A stretch of 64,000 nt of DNA from Bradyrhizobium cytisi (lineage in GTDB: Bacteria; Pseudomonadota; Alphaproteobacteria; Rhizobiales; Xanthobacteraceae): positions 206,574 to 270,573 of the forward strand of contig NZ_VSSR01000029.1 in NCBI RefSeq assembly GCF_008123515.1, read 5' to 3'. The notes below the pieces were generated by a model. That model saw nothing but the letters and a program-made list of their open reading frames with translations, did not search any database and was not told where the DNA came from. A program made the position numbers and the translations under genes. The first letter of the stretch is position 1; each line of letters begins with the position of its first letter. Shown in pieces: positions 1 to 7,457 of the stretch.

Positions 1-479
1 CGACTGATCACCTTCTCGATGAACAGCGCCTCGGCACGCGCGATGCGCTCGATCGTCTGTCCCGGCATCGGCTCCGGTAGGAAGCCGATGAAGTAGCAGG
101 GATGCCCCGCCTTCATCGCGACGCCGATCTCGCTGTCGGCCTTGAATCCGCCGATGCCCGGACCGTGTCCGGCGCGCGGATCGATCACGATGAACGGCCG
201 CCGCGCAGGATCGATCTCGACGCCTGCTGACGGGATGATGCGGACAAGCGCGTAATTGACGGGTTCATCCAGCTGGCGGCCGTCGATGATCAACTCGGCG
301 GCATATTGCAGGACGTGCGGTGCGGTCTGGGCGACGTGCTCTCGATACTGATCGCCGCGCCGGCGCATCACGTCGAGGAACAGGATGCTCCGTTGTCCGG
401 CATCGACCATGTATTCGACCGCCGAGGCGACAAGTCCGGACATCGGACCACCTGGCAACGCAGGCATTTCCATCGACAT
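1..479 (-). CDS. DUF3141 domain protein (PHA-synthase-like alpha/beta hydrolase), 3' end outside window
   Basis: Only the N-terminal ~159 residues are present; the gene runs off the left edge. The ATG at 479 is preceded by GAGG about 7 bases upstream. The visible protein contains VNYALVRIIP (about residues 76-85), DPRAGHGPGIGGFKADSEIG and GHPCYFIGFLPEPMPGQTIE, which I recognise as the conserved core of DUF3141 proteins, related to poly(3-hydroxyalkanoate) synthase-like alpha/beta hydrolases. The exact substrate is unknown. A FixK-type box at 535-548 sits about 56 bp upstream of the start, fitting activation under low oxygen. Family assignment is from memory of the motif; the missing C-terminus prevents checking the catalytic triad. 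Confidence 0.8.
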   Translation of the reverse strand, partial: MSMEMPALPGGPMSGLVASAVEYMVDAGQRSILFLDVMRRRGDQYREHVAQTAPHVLQYAAELIIDGRQLDEPVNYALVRIIPSAGVEIDPARRPFIVIDPRAGHGPGIGGFKADSEIGVAMKAGHPCYFIGFLPEPMPGQTIERIARAEALFIEKVIS

Positions 480-534
480 GTTTCGACCTCATCGTCGTGT
501 CGATTTCATTCAAAGGCCTGCGCACCCGCCAATG

Positions 535-548
535 TTGATTTAGGTCAA
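535..548 (-). promoter_or_regulatory. FixK/Fnr-type box for the DUF3141 gene
   Basis: TTGATTTAGGTCAA matches TTGA-N6-TCAA exactly. Its centre lies 62 bp upstream of the ATG at 479, so a start site about 40 bp from the box centre would give a leader of about 20 nt. It overlaps the stop codon of the upstream AI-2E-type permease gene (545-547). Confidence 0.7.
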
Positions 549-1651
549 CGCTCGACCGCCAGCTGCGCGGGCGGAACACGTTCCGTGCGGATCCAGGCGA
601 CCGTCAGCTCCCAGGCAACGGACAGAATGATCGGTCCGATGAAGAGGCCGATGATGCCATGGACGAGGGTTCCGCCGATTACCCCGATCAGGATGACGAG
701 TGCGGGCGTGGTCAGGCCGCGCCCCATGACGAGCGGTTTCAGGATGTTATCGAGCACCGATACGATCACGAGAAACACCGTCAGCAGGAGCGCGATTGGA
801 AACTCCTTGTCGGTCCAGATCCAGATGATGACCGGCAGGATGACGATCGCTCCGCCGATCTGCACGATCGACAGCAACAGCACCACGAACGCCAGCAGTC
901 CCGCGGCGCCGATGCCGGCCAGCTTGAAGCCAATGCCGGCGAGCAGGGATTGGACAATCGCGACGCCGATCACACCCTGGGCGACTGCACGGATGGTGGT
1001 ACCGGCGAGGTCGAGAAAGTGTTCGCTCTGGTCCGGCACGATCCGTGACAGAAAATCGCGACCCGCAGCCACAAGCTGCGGACCATACGGAAACAGGACG
1101 CCCGCCACGACCACGGATAGCAGGAATTTCACCGTTCCCACACCGGCATTGCCGGCAAATCCCAGCAACGTCGCCGCGAAGGGCTTGAGATACGGCACCA
1201 CTTCGCGCAGAAGCGAACGAAGATTGGTCGAGGCCTGATCCCAGAGATCAAAAAGTTGAGGTCCGACGAGGGGCCAATCCTTGACCGATTGAGGTGGCGA
1301 GGGAACCAGTACCTCGCCCGCTGTCATTTGCCCGGCAAGATCCCTGATCCCATCGACTGCGCCCATGCCAAGCCAGGTCGCGGGTCCGATAACAATTGCG
1401 AGACTGACGAGGGTGAGAATCCCCGCCGCAAGCTTCGGCCGGCCGCCGAGGATCTTGGCGAGGCGCTGAAACACCGGATTGAGCGCGACGGCGAGCACGA
1501 CGCTCCAGGCCAGGATCGGCACAAACGGACGGATCAGAAGCAGCGTCCAGACGATCAGGACCGCGAGCAACCCCAGCCGGATCACAAGCTGGATGATCTC
1601 GTCTCCGGAGATGATCTGGCGAAGTGTTCTCACGGACGCGCCTTCAGCCAT
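545..1651 (-). CDS. AI-2E family transporter (UPF0118/PerM-like permease)
   Basis: A 368-residue polytopic inner-membrane protein with two hydrophobic segments near the N-terminus, a hydrophilic middle section (about residues 105-165), then a block of at least five strongly hydrophobic helices. The C-terminal segment with PLVMGRG and GLFIGPIILSV is typical of the AI-2E/PerM exporter family. I chose ATG 1651 (protein begins MAEGASV): the longer open frame starts at a TTG inside the FixK box 1701-1714, whereas ATG 1651 lies 50 bp downstream of the box. It is followed by the DUF3141 gene, which has its own box. The exported substrate cannot be told from sequence; family members have been linked to AI-2, Na+/H+ and other solutes. 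Confidence 0.85.
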   Translation of the reverse strand: MAEGASVRTLRQIISGDEIIQLVIRLGLLAVLIVWTLLLIRPFVPILAWSVVLAVALNPVFQRLAKILGGRPKLAAGILTLVSLAIVIGPATWLGMGAVDGIRDLAGQMTAGEVLVPSPPQSVKDWPLVGPQLFDLWDQASTNLRSLLREVVPYLKPFAATLLGFAGNAGVGTVKFLLSVVVAGVLFPYGPQLVAAGRDFLSRIVPDQSEHFLDLAGTTIRAVAQGVIGVAIVQSLLAGIGFKLAGIGAAGLLAFVVLLLSIVQIGGAIVILPVIIWIWTDKEFPIALLLTVFLVIVSVLDNILKPLVMGRGLTTPALVILIGVIGGTLVHGIIGLFIGPIILSVAWELTVAWIRTERVPPAQLAVER

Positions 1652-1700
1652 AGTCACGCATGTTGCAGGCAAGCCTAATCCCCGCTCTCGCGCGGCGATC

Positions 1701-1714
1701 TTGATCCAGATCAA
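1701..1714 (-). promoter_or_regulatory. FixK/Fnr-type box for the AI-2E permease gene
   Basis: TTGATCCAGATCAA is a perfect TTGA-N6-TCAA palindrome, 50 bp upstream of the chosen ATG at 1651. The same 14-mer occurs again at 2773-2786. Confidence 0.75.
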
Positions 1715-1737
1715 GTGAGTGGCGGGGTCGGCAGCTG

Positions 1738-2592
1738 TTATGGCTGCGGTCCCGAGAGGTTCATCTCACGCTCGGCCCGGAATACGTTGCCATAGAGACT
1801 TGCGATCCACTGGCGGCCACGCGACGTCACGTTGAGATAGCGTATCGCCGTCTGGATTTGCGGAGCAACATTGGTCCAATAGAACTGAGGATATTTGTAG
1901 ACGATGTCCGCCGGCGTCGCGTAGCCCAGCGTCTTGTTGAGCCCAATCTCCTCGAATTCGTGGAACAGCGCATTCGTCTTTCTCAGATAGTTGGGATCGC
2001 CAAGCTGGCCTATCAGATCGGCGGCTCGCAGCAGCAACCCCTCTTCCTCGATCAAGCTGTCATTCGAGGACATCGTATAGGGAAACCGGGTATATTCGAT
2101 GGCACGGGCCACCCGGTCCGCATCGAGCTGTTCGACGGAATCCAGCCGCTCGAGAACGAACAGTTTCGAGCGGTCGACATGGTAGGGAGCCAGCGCGGCA
2201 TCGGACGATCCTCTTGGCAGGCGAACTGTGCCGCCATTCACGTCCGCAATGAACTCCTGGTCCTCGTCGCCATGGACGACGCCGCGCACATATCCGATGT
2301 CGTGAGCGAGGCAGGCCAGAATGAAGTTCGCATAGTCATTTGCCGTGGTCGGCCGCAACAGCGCGCGTCCGGTCAGGATGTCGTGCCCAGCAAGCGTCAC
2401 GAGCAGCGTGTGCTCTATGTTGTGATAAAGCGCGTCGCTGTTGCCGATGCACTCCAATGCGAGCTTCGCCGCGAACGGAAGCAACTCGGTCAGACCGGCA
2501 TGCGAAGCGCCAAACCGGTCCCTCGTTTCCGCGGTCAGAAACGCGCCCAACGCCTGCGAAACCAGTTCGGGAACTGTGATCATTAGGGACAT
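1738..2592 (-). CDS. HD-domain metal-dependent phosphohydrolase-like protein
   Basis: This 284-residue soluble protein carries YHNIEH (residues 56-61) followed by HDIGY (97-101), the H...HD arrangement of HD-superfamily metal-dependent phosphohydrolases, whose members hydrolyse nucleotides or cyclic nucleotides. It lacks the extended HD-GYP signature, so I would not call it a c-di-GMP phosphodiesterase. The start is ATG 2592; ATG 2583 (MITVPEL) is an equally possible start. A FixK-type box at 2657-2670 lies 64 bp upstream. The gene is divergent from the GNAT gene at 2863, which has its own box. The substrate is unknown. Confidence 0.8.
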   Translation of the reverse strand: MSLMITVPELVSQALGAFLTAETRDRFGASHAGLTELLPFAAKLALECIGNSDALYHNIEHTLLVTLAGHDILTGRALLRPTTANDYANFILACLAHDIGYVRGVVHGDEDQEFIADVNGGTVRLPRGSSDAALAPYHVDRSKLFVLERLDSVEQLDADRVARAIEYTRFPYTMSSNDSLIEEEGLLLRAADLIGQLGDPNYLRKTNALFHEFEEIGLNKTLGYATPADIVYKYPQFYWTNVAPQIQTAIRYLNVTSRGRQWIASLYGNVFRAEREMNLSGPQP

Positions 2593-2656
2593 CCGTTCAG
2601 CTTTCGCGGCGTGACATCTCGCGGGCGGCCATCATATTCCGCCGCAAAGCGAGGCG

Positions 2657-2670
2657 TTGATATGCGTCAA
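2657..2670 (-). promoter_or_regulatory. FixK/Fnr-type box for the HD-domain gene
   Basis: TTGATATGCGTCAA matches TTGA-N6-TCAA; it lies 64 bp upstream of ATG 2592. With the box at 2773-2786 it forms a back-to-back pair in the divergent intergenic region. Confidence 0.65.
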
Positions 2671-2772
2671 TACCCGCCTGGAGCATCGGATGGCTCCCAG
2701 CCCCATCCTTGGAAGAGTGATCCGGAGGATCGTGCCTGTGCCCAGATCGCTTTCGAGTTTTGCGCCGCTCTC

Positions 2773-2786
2773 TTGATCCAGATCAA
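2773..2786 (+). promoter_or_regulatory. FixK/Fnr-type box for the GNAT gene
   Basis: TTGATCCAGATCAA, identical to the box at 1701-1714. It lies 76 bp upstream of the ATG at 2863. Confidence 0.7.
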
Positions 2787-2862
2787 GCGACCGCGACCGG
2801 AGGCGGCTCATGGGCGAAATTCTGGCAAGTGCGTCGCCCGGCCTCTCGACACCAGAACCCTC

Positions 2863-3396
2863 ATGTCGGACATCGCCAGTTACAGTTCAAGAGAGCACCT
2901 GCGCGACGGCAGCCCGGTCGAAGTTCGTGCACTTCGGCCGGAGGACGAGGCCAACATGCTCGCCGCGCTCGACCAGACGAGCGCGCAGTCGTTGCAGCGC
3001 CGCTTCTTCGCGATGAAGCGCCATTTCTCCGACAAGGAGCGCGCCTTCTTCATGGAGGTCGACTTCAGAAATCACGTCGCACTGGTGGTGCAGGCCGCGC
3101 AAGCCGGCCGGGACATCATCGTCGGAGGTGGTCGATACGTCGTCTTCGCACCTGGCCGGGCCGAGATGGCCTTCGTCGTCATCGATGCCTGGCAGGGACG
3201 AGGCGTCGGCTCCATCCTGATGGATCACCTCGGCAGGATTGCCGGCGACGCCGGATTGAACGAGCTCACAGCTGAAGTGCTGCCCGAGAACAGGGCGATG
3301 CTGGCGGTGTTCGGCAAGTTCGGCTTCAGGCCGGCCGCGCGCAGCGACCCGCAGGCGGTCCATCTGGCGCTACGCCTCGGGCAAGCGAACCGGTGA
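2863..3396 (+). CDS. GNAT family N-acetyltransferase
   Basis: A 177-residue protein with the GNAT fold: an N-terminal RALRPEDEANM segment, the acetyl-CoA pyrophosphate-binding loop QGRGVG (residues 111-116) after the strand AEMAFVVIDAW, and the C-terminal motif with ENRAMLAVFGKFGF. This layout resembles the GNAT module found in alphaproteobacterial acyl-CoA synthetase/lysine acetyltransferases but here stands alone. The frame is open further upstream, but ATG 2863 starts downstream of the FixK box at 2773-2786 and fits the family start. The acceptor (small molecule or protein) is unknown. Confidence 0.85.
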   Translation: MSDIASYSSREHLRDGSPVEVRALRPEDEANMLAALDQTSAQSLQRRFFAMKRHFSDKERAFFMEVDFRNHVALVVQAAQAGRDIIVGGGRYVVFAPGRAEMAFVVIDAWQGRGVGSILMDHLGRIAGDAGLNELTAEVLPENRAMLAVFGKFGFRPAARSDPQAVHLALRLGQANR

Positions 3397-3485
3397 TTAG
3401 GCAGAGCTACTATTCGGGCTGGTAAATCCGAGTTCGAAACCTATCGCGCGTGCGAGCTCCGGGAGCGCAAGCACTCACGCCTTCG

Positions 3486-3499
3486 TTGATCTGGATCAA
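3486..3499 (+). promoter_or_regulatory. FixK/Fnr-type box for the small exported protein gene
   Basis: TTGATCTGGATCAA, a perfect palindromic TTGA-N6-TCAA, lies 51 bp upstream of the ATG at 3551. Confidence 0.7.
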
Positions 3500-3550
3500 C
3501 TCGCTGGTAGAGCAGTGGCCCGACTACGGCTCCAGACAGAGGAGGCCAAA

Positions 3551-3790
3551 ATGAAGTTATCCATCGGACTAGCAGCCGCGTTGGTGACGATCGGATTCGT
3601 CTTCGCGAGTTCTGAAAGCGCCAATGCCGTCATATACTGCCAATACGTGGATTATCCCGCACATTGCGTCGCGAGACCGGGTGTCGTCTTGGGAGCGCGT
3701 CCCGTTGCTCGCGCTGCTGCACGCGAGGCGGTGCGGCCGGGCACTCCGGCGAACCGCGGCGGTCCGGTCGATCGCGTCGGCAGGCGCTGA
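3551..3790 (+). CDS. Small exported protein, function unknown
   Basis: A 79-residue protein starting at ATG 3551, with GGAGG at 3541-3545 as ribosome binding site. Residues 1-26 form a Sec signal peptide ending near SANA. The mature part has two cysteines (YCQY and HCVAR) and then an Arg/Ala/Pro-rich tail. It resembles in layout the exported 91-residue protein at 7458-7733, which also follows a FixK box. No known domain is recognised; a periplasmic location is inferred. Confidence 0.75.
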   Translation: MKLSIGLAAALVTIGFVFASSESANAVIYCQYVDYPAHCVARPGVVLGARPVARAAAREAVRPGTPANRGGPVDRVGRR

Positions 3791-3869
3791 TCAGCTTGCC
3801 GCGACAACGTCGCGAAAAGTGAGGGCCGGCGTTGCCGCCAGCCCCCTGAAGGGGGCAGATCGGGAGAGG

Positions 3870-4625
3870 TCAGTACTTTGCGACGACCGGGTTGCCCCAG
3901 CCGAAGCGGTAGTTGAAGCGAAGCGTGACCATGTCCACGTCCTGCGTGATCCGGTCGTTCACAAAAGCGGCAAGTCGCGGATCAGCGACTGTGAACGAAT
4001 TATTCCGGTGCCCCATGAACAAATGGTCGTATTCGACACCCACCGACCAATTCGGGGTGAAGCCATACTCGAATCCAACACCAACGACACCACCCCAGCG
4101 GGTCGCGCTTTGCGCGGCGAGCTCGGCACCGGACGCAGTATCAAGAACGCTGAGGCGGTTGTCTGTCACCGCCGCGCCGCCCTTCACGTAGAGCAGTGAC
4201 GCATTCCAAGCGTAGCCGATCTGGCCGGTGAAGAGGCCGATGGCACTCGTTTTGGTGCGAGTGGAGAGCGTCGGATCGATGAGGCTGACGCGCTGGTTGC
4301 TGAGATCCGCCCAATCGCCCTGAGCTTCCAGACCAAACACCCACTGGCTGGCTTGCCAGCGATAACCGAGCTGGCCACCGATGACGCCACCGGATCGATC
4401 GCGGCAGCCGGAAGCGACGGCTACGCCAGCCGCGTCAAGGAAATCCACGCAGTTGTGGTTCTGCGCCCATCCACCATTGCCGCCGATATAGAAGCCGGTC
4501 CAGTTGTAGATCGGAGCGATCATCGGTGCCGGCGGCGGCGCCTTCACGGCCATATCGGCAGCCATGGCGGGCCCTACGGCGCCCAATGCCACCAGACAAA
4601 CGGTTGTTAGCAGAAGCCTTTTCAT
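3870..4625 (-). CDS. Outer-membrane beta-barrel protein (Omp25/RopB-like porin family)
   Basis: A 251-residue protein. The start at ATG 4625 gives a signal peptide MKRLLLTTVCLV... cleaved near AMAAD. The mature chain starts with an Ala/Pro linker and then YNWTGFYIGGNGGW, the hallmark of the small outer-membrane beta-barrel family in Hyphomicrobiales (Omp25, Omp31, RopB). Alternating strands follow, with VGVEYDHLFMGHR and VTLRFNYRFGWG near the C-terminus. The end is VAKY rather than the usual terminal Phe, although an Arg-Phe-aromatic strand lies just before. An upstream AGGAGAAAG-like sequence (4629-4637, minus strand) supports the start. No FixK box lies directly upstream. Confidence 0.9.
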   Translation of the reverse strand: MKRLLLTTVCLVALGAVGPAMAADMAVKAPPPAPMIAPIYNWTGFYIGGNGGWAQNHNCVDFLDAAGVAVASGCRDRSGGVIGGQLGYRWQASQWVFGLEAQGDWADLSNQRVSLIDPTLSTRTKTSAIGLFTGQIGYAWNASLLYVKGGAAVTDNRLSVLDTASGAELAAQSATRWGGVVGVGFEYGFTPNWSVGVEYDHLFMGHRNNSFTVADPRLAAFVNDRITQDVDMVTLRFNYRFGWGNPVVAKY

Positions 4626-4884
4626 CGTGCTTTCTCCTTGCCGGCCGCCTCTGACTGGCCGAAACGGCGGGTTTGTTGCAATGCAATGATTCCCCAACTT
4701 CCGGCTGAACTCTACGGGCGAGGGCGCAATCTCCGCGTGCCAAAATGGCAACACCCAAGACATTTCGCACTCGAGCTAATCTTTCTCGCTGACGAAGCCT
4801 CAATGATTTCGCCTGGTGTCCGAATGGAGGAAAGCCGCCTGCCGCTGGAGCTCGCTTCTTGGTATCGGCAACGATCGGTCGTGA

Positions 4885-5166
4885 TCACGGCCCTTTCTCC
4901 GGGTCGCGCTTGTCCCCCTGGCCATCAACCTCCTCGCCTTGGTCTTGCGCGATCCAGGACGGGATGTCGCCTGAGGGAATCAACTGTCGCGGCAAGAAGG
5001 GATTGAGCGTGCCCGCGAACACGATCAATCCCTCATTGAACTTCTCTCGCGCGAAAGTCCTCGCGGCGGCTTCGCTCTCGAACGTGCGTGTCTCCCGGGG
5101 ACTTCGCCGCTTCGGCAAGGTCCCGCGCTTGTGCACCTCGAACGTGACGTACCAGGTCTGCGGCAT
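4885..5166 (-). CDS. Conserved hypothetical protein, 93 aa
   Basis: A 93-residue hydrophilic protein (MPQTWYVTFEVHKRG...). The first ~50 residues form a compact beta-alpha-beta unit (WYVTFEVH, then ESEAAARTFAREKFNEG, then LIVFAGTLNPF), and the C-terminal 25 residues are acidic and probably disordered. It has no signal peptide. I believe similar short proteins are common in Bradyrhizobium, but I cannot name a family. It sits between the OMP gene and the Arg/Glu-repeat gene on the same strand. Confidence 0.6.
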   Translation of the reverse strand: MPQTWYVTFEVHKRGTLPKRRSPRETRTFESEAAARTFAREKFNEGLIVFAGTLNPFLPRQLIPSGDIPSWIAQDQGEEVDGQGDKRDPEKGP

Positions 5167-5238
5167 GCGCCCGCTTCCGAATCGCGATCAAGCGGACATC
5201 TGTCGACCAACAACGACCGGCGAGATCATGTTGGCGTC

Positions 5239-5502
5239 CTAGTAGCGCCGCTCTTCGCGGCGCTCCGTGCGTCCCTCACGCCTCTCCTCGCGCCGTTCGG
5301 TACGTCCCATACGCCGCTCTTGGCGGCGCTCGTGGCGCGCTCCCCGCCTCTCCTGGCGTCGTTCCATTCCGACTGTCTGCGCCGGCGCTTGTGTTCCGAA
5401 CAGGAACGTACCGGATGCCGCCAGCCCGAGCGCAGCAGCCCATCCCAGCAAGGAAAGAGCCTCGCGACGACCGAGTCGTTCAAACCTTGACGTTTCACTC
5501 AT
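5239..5502 (-). CDS. Exported protein with RR-type signal and Arg/Glu repeat tail
   Basis: An 87-residue protein starting at ATG 5502. Residues 9-42 read as GRREALSLLGWAAALGLAASG, an RR-containing signal or anchor that could use the Tat route. The remaining ~45 residues are a low-complexity charged tail built from units like ERREERREGRT and HERRQERR. The DNA underneath is itself a degenerate tandem repeat rich in GGCG/CTCC. The FixK box at 5560-5573 lies 57 bp upstream. Function is unknown; the tail might bind polyanions, which is speculation. Confidence 0.6.
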   Translation of the reverse strand: MSETSRFERLGRREALSLLGWAAALGLAASGTFLFGTQAPAQTVGMERRQERRGARHERRQERRMGRTERREERREGRTERREERRY

Positions 5503-5559
5503 GTCAGTTACTCCCGATCTTGAGGACGTTTCAGTAGGCAATGCCTCGACGTGCATTCG

Positions 5560-5573
5560 TTGATCAATGTCAA
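5560..5573 (-). promoter_or_regulatory. FixK/Fnr-type box for the Arg/Glu-repeat gene
   Basis: TTGATCAATGTCAA matches TTGA-N6-TCAA, 57 bp upstream of ATG 5502 on the minus strand. Confidence 0.65.
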
Positions 5574-5614
5574 CGGTGGGCGTCCCACTCTGCAGACGCA
5601 ACGAACGGAGACGC

Positions 5615-6061
5615 TCACCAAACCTGGTTACCGAACCAGCCGTACTGCGGCGGCCGCGCGACGAGCCGGATACGTCTTTCGATGTGTCTCCTCACAATTT
5701 TGTTTTGACGCTGCGGTTTCGCATCGGCCTTTGTCGACTGACGCGCTCGCAGCCGTTCGGCATCGAGCGGTCCAAGCTGAGCAAATGCCTCGCGCACGCG
5801 CGTGTGTGGGAAGTCGGCGCCCGACGGGGCACCCAGCTCGACCTTAGCGATGTCAGTCGCGACGGTCGTGGGTTGGCTGGTGTCGAGAACGACCCGCTCA
5901 GGCAGTTTCCAATCAGAATGAATGCGGACAGTGGCGGAGCGCCCAGTTCCACCGCGTATGGCAGGCCGATCCGGGACACAGGCGTCCGCAACGAAGAACA
6001 GCGCCAGCAACGCACCGCCGACATAGAACAGATATCGTGAGATGGGCATTGTCGGCGCCAT
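5615..6061 (-). CDS. Membrane-anchored hypothetical protein
   Basis: A 148-residue protein if started at ATG 6061; ATG 6049 (MPISRYLFYVGG) would give 144 residues and starts just before the single N-terminal transmembrane helix YLFYVGGALLALFFVADA. The soluble part contains VRIHSDWKLPERVVLDTS, a pattern I associate with short membrane proteins found near low-oxygen genes in Bradyrhizobium, followed by an Arg/Lys-rich C-terminus ending WFGNQVW. No Shine-Dalgarno sequence clearly decides between the two starts. The FixK box at 6282-6295 is about 220 bp upstream and may serve it. Confidence 0.6.
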   Translation of the reverse strand: MAPTMPISRYLFYVGGALLALFFVADACVPDRPAIRGGTGRSATVRIHSDWKLPERVVLDTSQPTTVATDIAKVELGAPSGADFPHTRVREAFAQLGPLDAERLRARQSTKADAKPQRQNKIVRRHIERRIRLVARPPQYGWFGNQVW

Positions 6062-6455
6062 CGCGGCCGCAGATTTTCGTCTGGCGAGCAACGGGCGACG
6101 GCGGCAAAATTGGCGAAGCAATGCAACCTGCATGGGCGTGGTTGCCTAAACCGAACCGCCGTTGCATCCGCCGCGGCGTGTCTCTGGTGAAGCACTTTCT
6201 GAAGCTTGCGCGGTGCTCCATTTGGCACGCGCACACACGCTGCAGCAGGCCAATGCTCATCGCATCCCAGCGCGGCTTCGCTTGAGCCAGATCAACGAAT
6301 TGAGCTTTCGCAAAATCGCCTCGCGCGCCGTTGCACGGCTTGGTCAGTGCCAGTGACATGCCCCTTGGTACAATGACCGAGAGGGCAATTGCAGAGACGC
6401 GGCGCGCATCGCAGACTTCTCGTCGCGTACATCGAGCTTCTGGCAGGGAGGGCCG
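6062..6455. other. Intergenic region carrying one FixK-type box
   Basis: Apart from the box at 6282-6295 I see no supported gene. Open frames here are short, start poorly, and lack the codon bias of neighbours. Confidence 0.5.
6282..6295. promoter_or_regulatory. FixK/Fnr-type box, target uncertain
   Basis: TTGAGCCAGATCAA matches TTGA-N6-TCAA. It lies 160 bp before the plus-strand ORF at 6456 and about 220 bp before the minus-strand ORF starting at 6061, so either could be the target. Confidence 0.55.
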
Positions 6456-6746
6456 ATGATGATTCAATTCGAGCTGAGTTCGCGCGCAGCACTTTGCCGG
6501 CAGCTTGCAAGCCAGGACCTAGACAACCACTCTGTCTGGATGGCCGAGGCGAGAAGCTGGTCAAACCTGGCAGATAAGACGCTTCATGATGAGCACGGAC
6601 TGAAACGCGGTATCGTTGCCAGGTTCTTCTTCGCGTTCAGCAAATTGGTCGCGGGGCAAGACAAGCCTGCGAACCACACAACAGAGATGGCGCAGAGCAG
6701 ATCGAGACGCCTCATGCCTTCTCGGAGCTTGTCACCTATTGCCTGA
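6456..6746 (+). CDS. Small hypothetical protein, 96 aa, C-terminus possibly shifted
   Basis: The start ATG at 6456 (or 6459) follows a strong GGGAGGG at 6447-6453. The first ~45 residues (FELSSRAALCRQLASQ... WMAEARSWSNLAD) form an amphipathic helical pair of a kind seen in short rhizobial proteins. The last ~50 residues are Arg/Ser-rich and look less protein-like, which may reflect a frameshift. It lies downstream of the FixK box at 6282-6295. A weak overlapping minus-strand ORF (6584-6751) was rejected. Confidence 0.45.
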   Translation: MMIQFELSSRAALCRQLASQDLDNHSVWMAEARSWSNLADKTLHDEHGLKRGIVARFFFAFSKLVAGQDKPANHTTEMAQSRSRRLMPSRSLSPIA

Positions 6747-6945
6747 AACATTCTATCGCGAATCGTTCGCGCGGCTGCATGCCTGGACCCGGTATGGAGA
6801 GCGCCGGCGGCTTCACCGTAACGGCGCGCTTTCCGATGCGACCGGCGGCTGCACCTCCCGCCGTTCGAACGGTGTCCTCCAGATTTGCTTTGCTTGATCC
6901 GATAAAATTGGAAGGGGCTGGGGGACCTCCATTTCTTCGAAACCC

Positions 6946-6959
6946 TTGATCTAAAGCAA
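6946..6959. promoter_or_regulatory. Degenerate FixK-type box
   Basis: TTGATCTAAAGCAA fits the relaxed rhizobial consensus TTG(A/C)-N6-(T/G)CAA with one half-site base changed. It lies 160 bp upstream of the ATG at 7120. This is weak evidence on its own; it is listed because of the surrounding perfect boxes. Confidence 0.3.
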
Positions 6960-7119
6960 GTCGCCGCCCTGGTGCTGCGTTCGTGTTGTGACGAGGGCGG
7001 GGATGGCATCATGTATGTGTGTCAATAAATCCGAGAACGGCACGATGGGCGGCGCCTCATTAGGCCGCTCATCGCTCTAAGCTACACTCACGCGACCAAT
7101 GGCTGTGCGGGAGAATAGC

Positions 7120-7293
7120 ATGACTTATGTTCTAATTGTCGTCAGCTGGCTCGGCGTTGCCAATGGCGCTGTTGTATCGACGCAAGAATTTTCGAGTGCA
7201 GAGCGTTGCGAAGCGGCCCGGACGGCACTGATGGAATACGCGAAGGCGCGCAGCACTGACGAGACGCTGAGGCCCCTTTGCATGCAGAAGTAA
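7120..7293 (+). CDS. Small hypothetical protein, 57 aa
   Basis: The ATG at 7120 follows GGGAGA at 7109-7114. The protein begins MTYVLIVVSWLGVANGAVVS, a hydrophobic stretch that could be a signal peptide or the first beta-alpha unit, then EFSSAERCEAARTALMEYAKARS, an alpha helix with one Cys, and ends LCMQK with a second Cys. The two cysteines suggest an exported disulphide-bonded mini-protein, which is an inference. No family name is known to me. Confidence 0.6.
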   Translation: MTYVLIVVSWLGVANGAVVSTQEFSSAERCEAARTALMEYAKARSTDETLRPLCMQK

Positions 7294-7384
7294 CAAGAGC
7301 CGAAATGGCTGACGCGTGCCCGACTTGGGCTGAAAGCGTTTTGGCGTTTCGCCCGCGCTACAGCTGCACGATTTCTACGGTTCC

Positions 7385-7398
7385 TTGACCTTGATCAA
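7385..7398 (+). promoter_or_regulatory. FixK/Fnr-type box for the 7458 gene
   Basis: TTGACCTTGATCAA matches TTGA-N6-TCAA, 59 bp upstream of ATG 7458. Confidence 0.65.
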
Positions 7399-7457
7399 TG
7401 GTCCGAGCACCAAAGCATGGAGCGATCCCAATTCACTCTCACAGGACGGAGACTCCC

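Noticed and set aside
306..1238. Long plus-strand frame over the DUF3141 and AI-2E permease genes
   Set aside because: It is antisense to two well-supported minus-strand genes and has Arg/Thr/Pro-rich shadow composition with no domain.
5239..5400. CRISPR-like array suggested by repeated short units
   Set aside because: Units are irregular codon-level repeats within a coding frame, with no unique spacers of constant size.
6584..6751. Possible minus-strand small membrane protein (MFQAIGDKLREGMRRLDLLC...)
   Set aside because: No Shine-Dalgarno, and it overlaps a plus-strand frame with a much better start.
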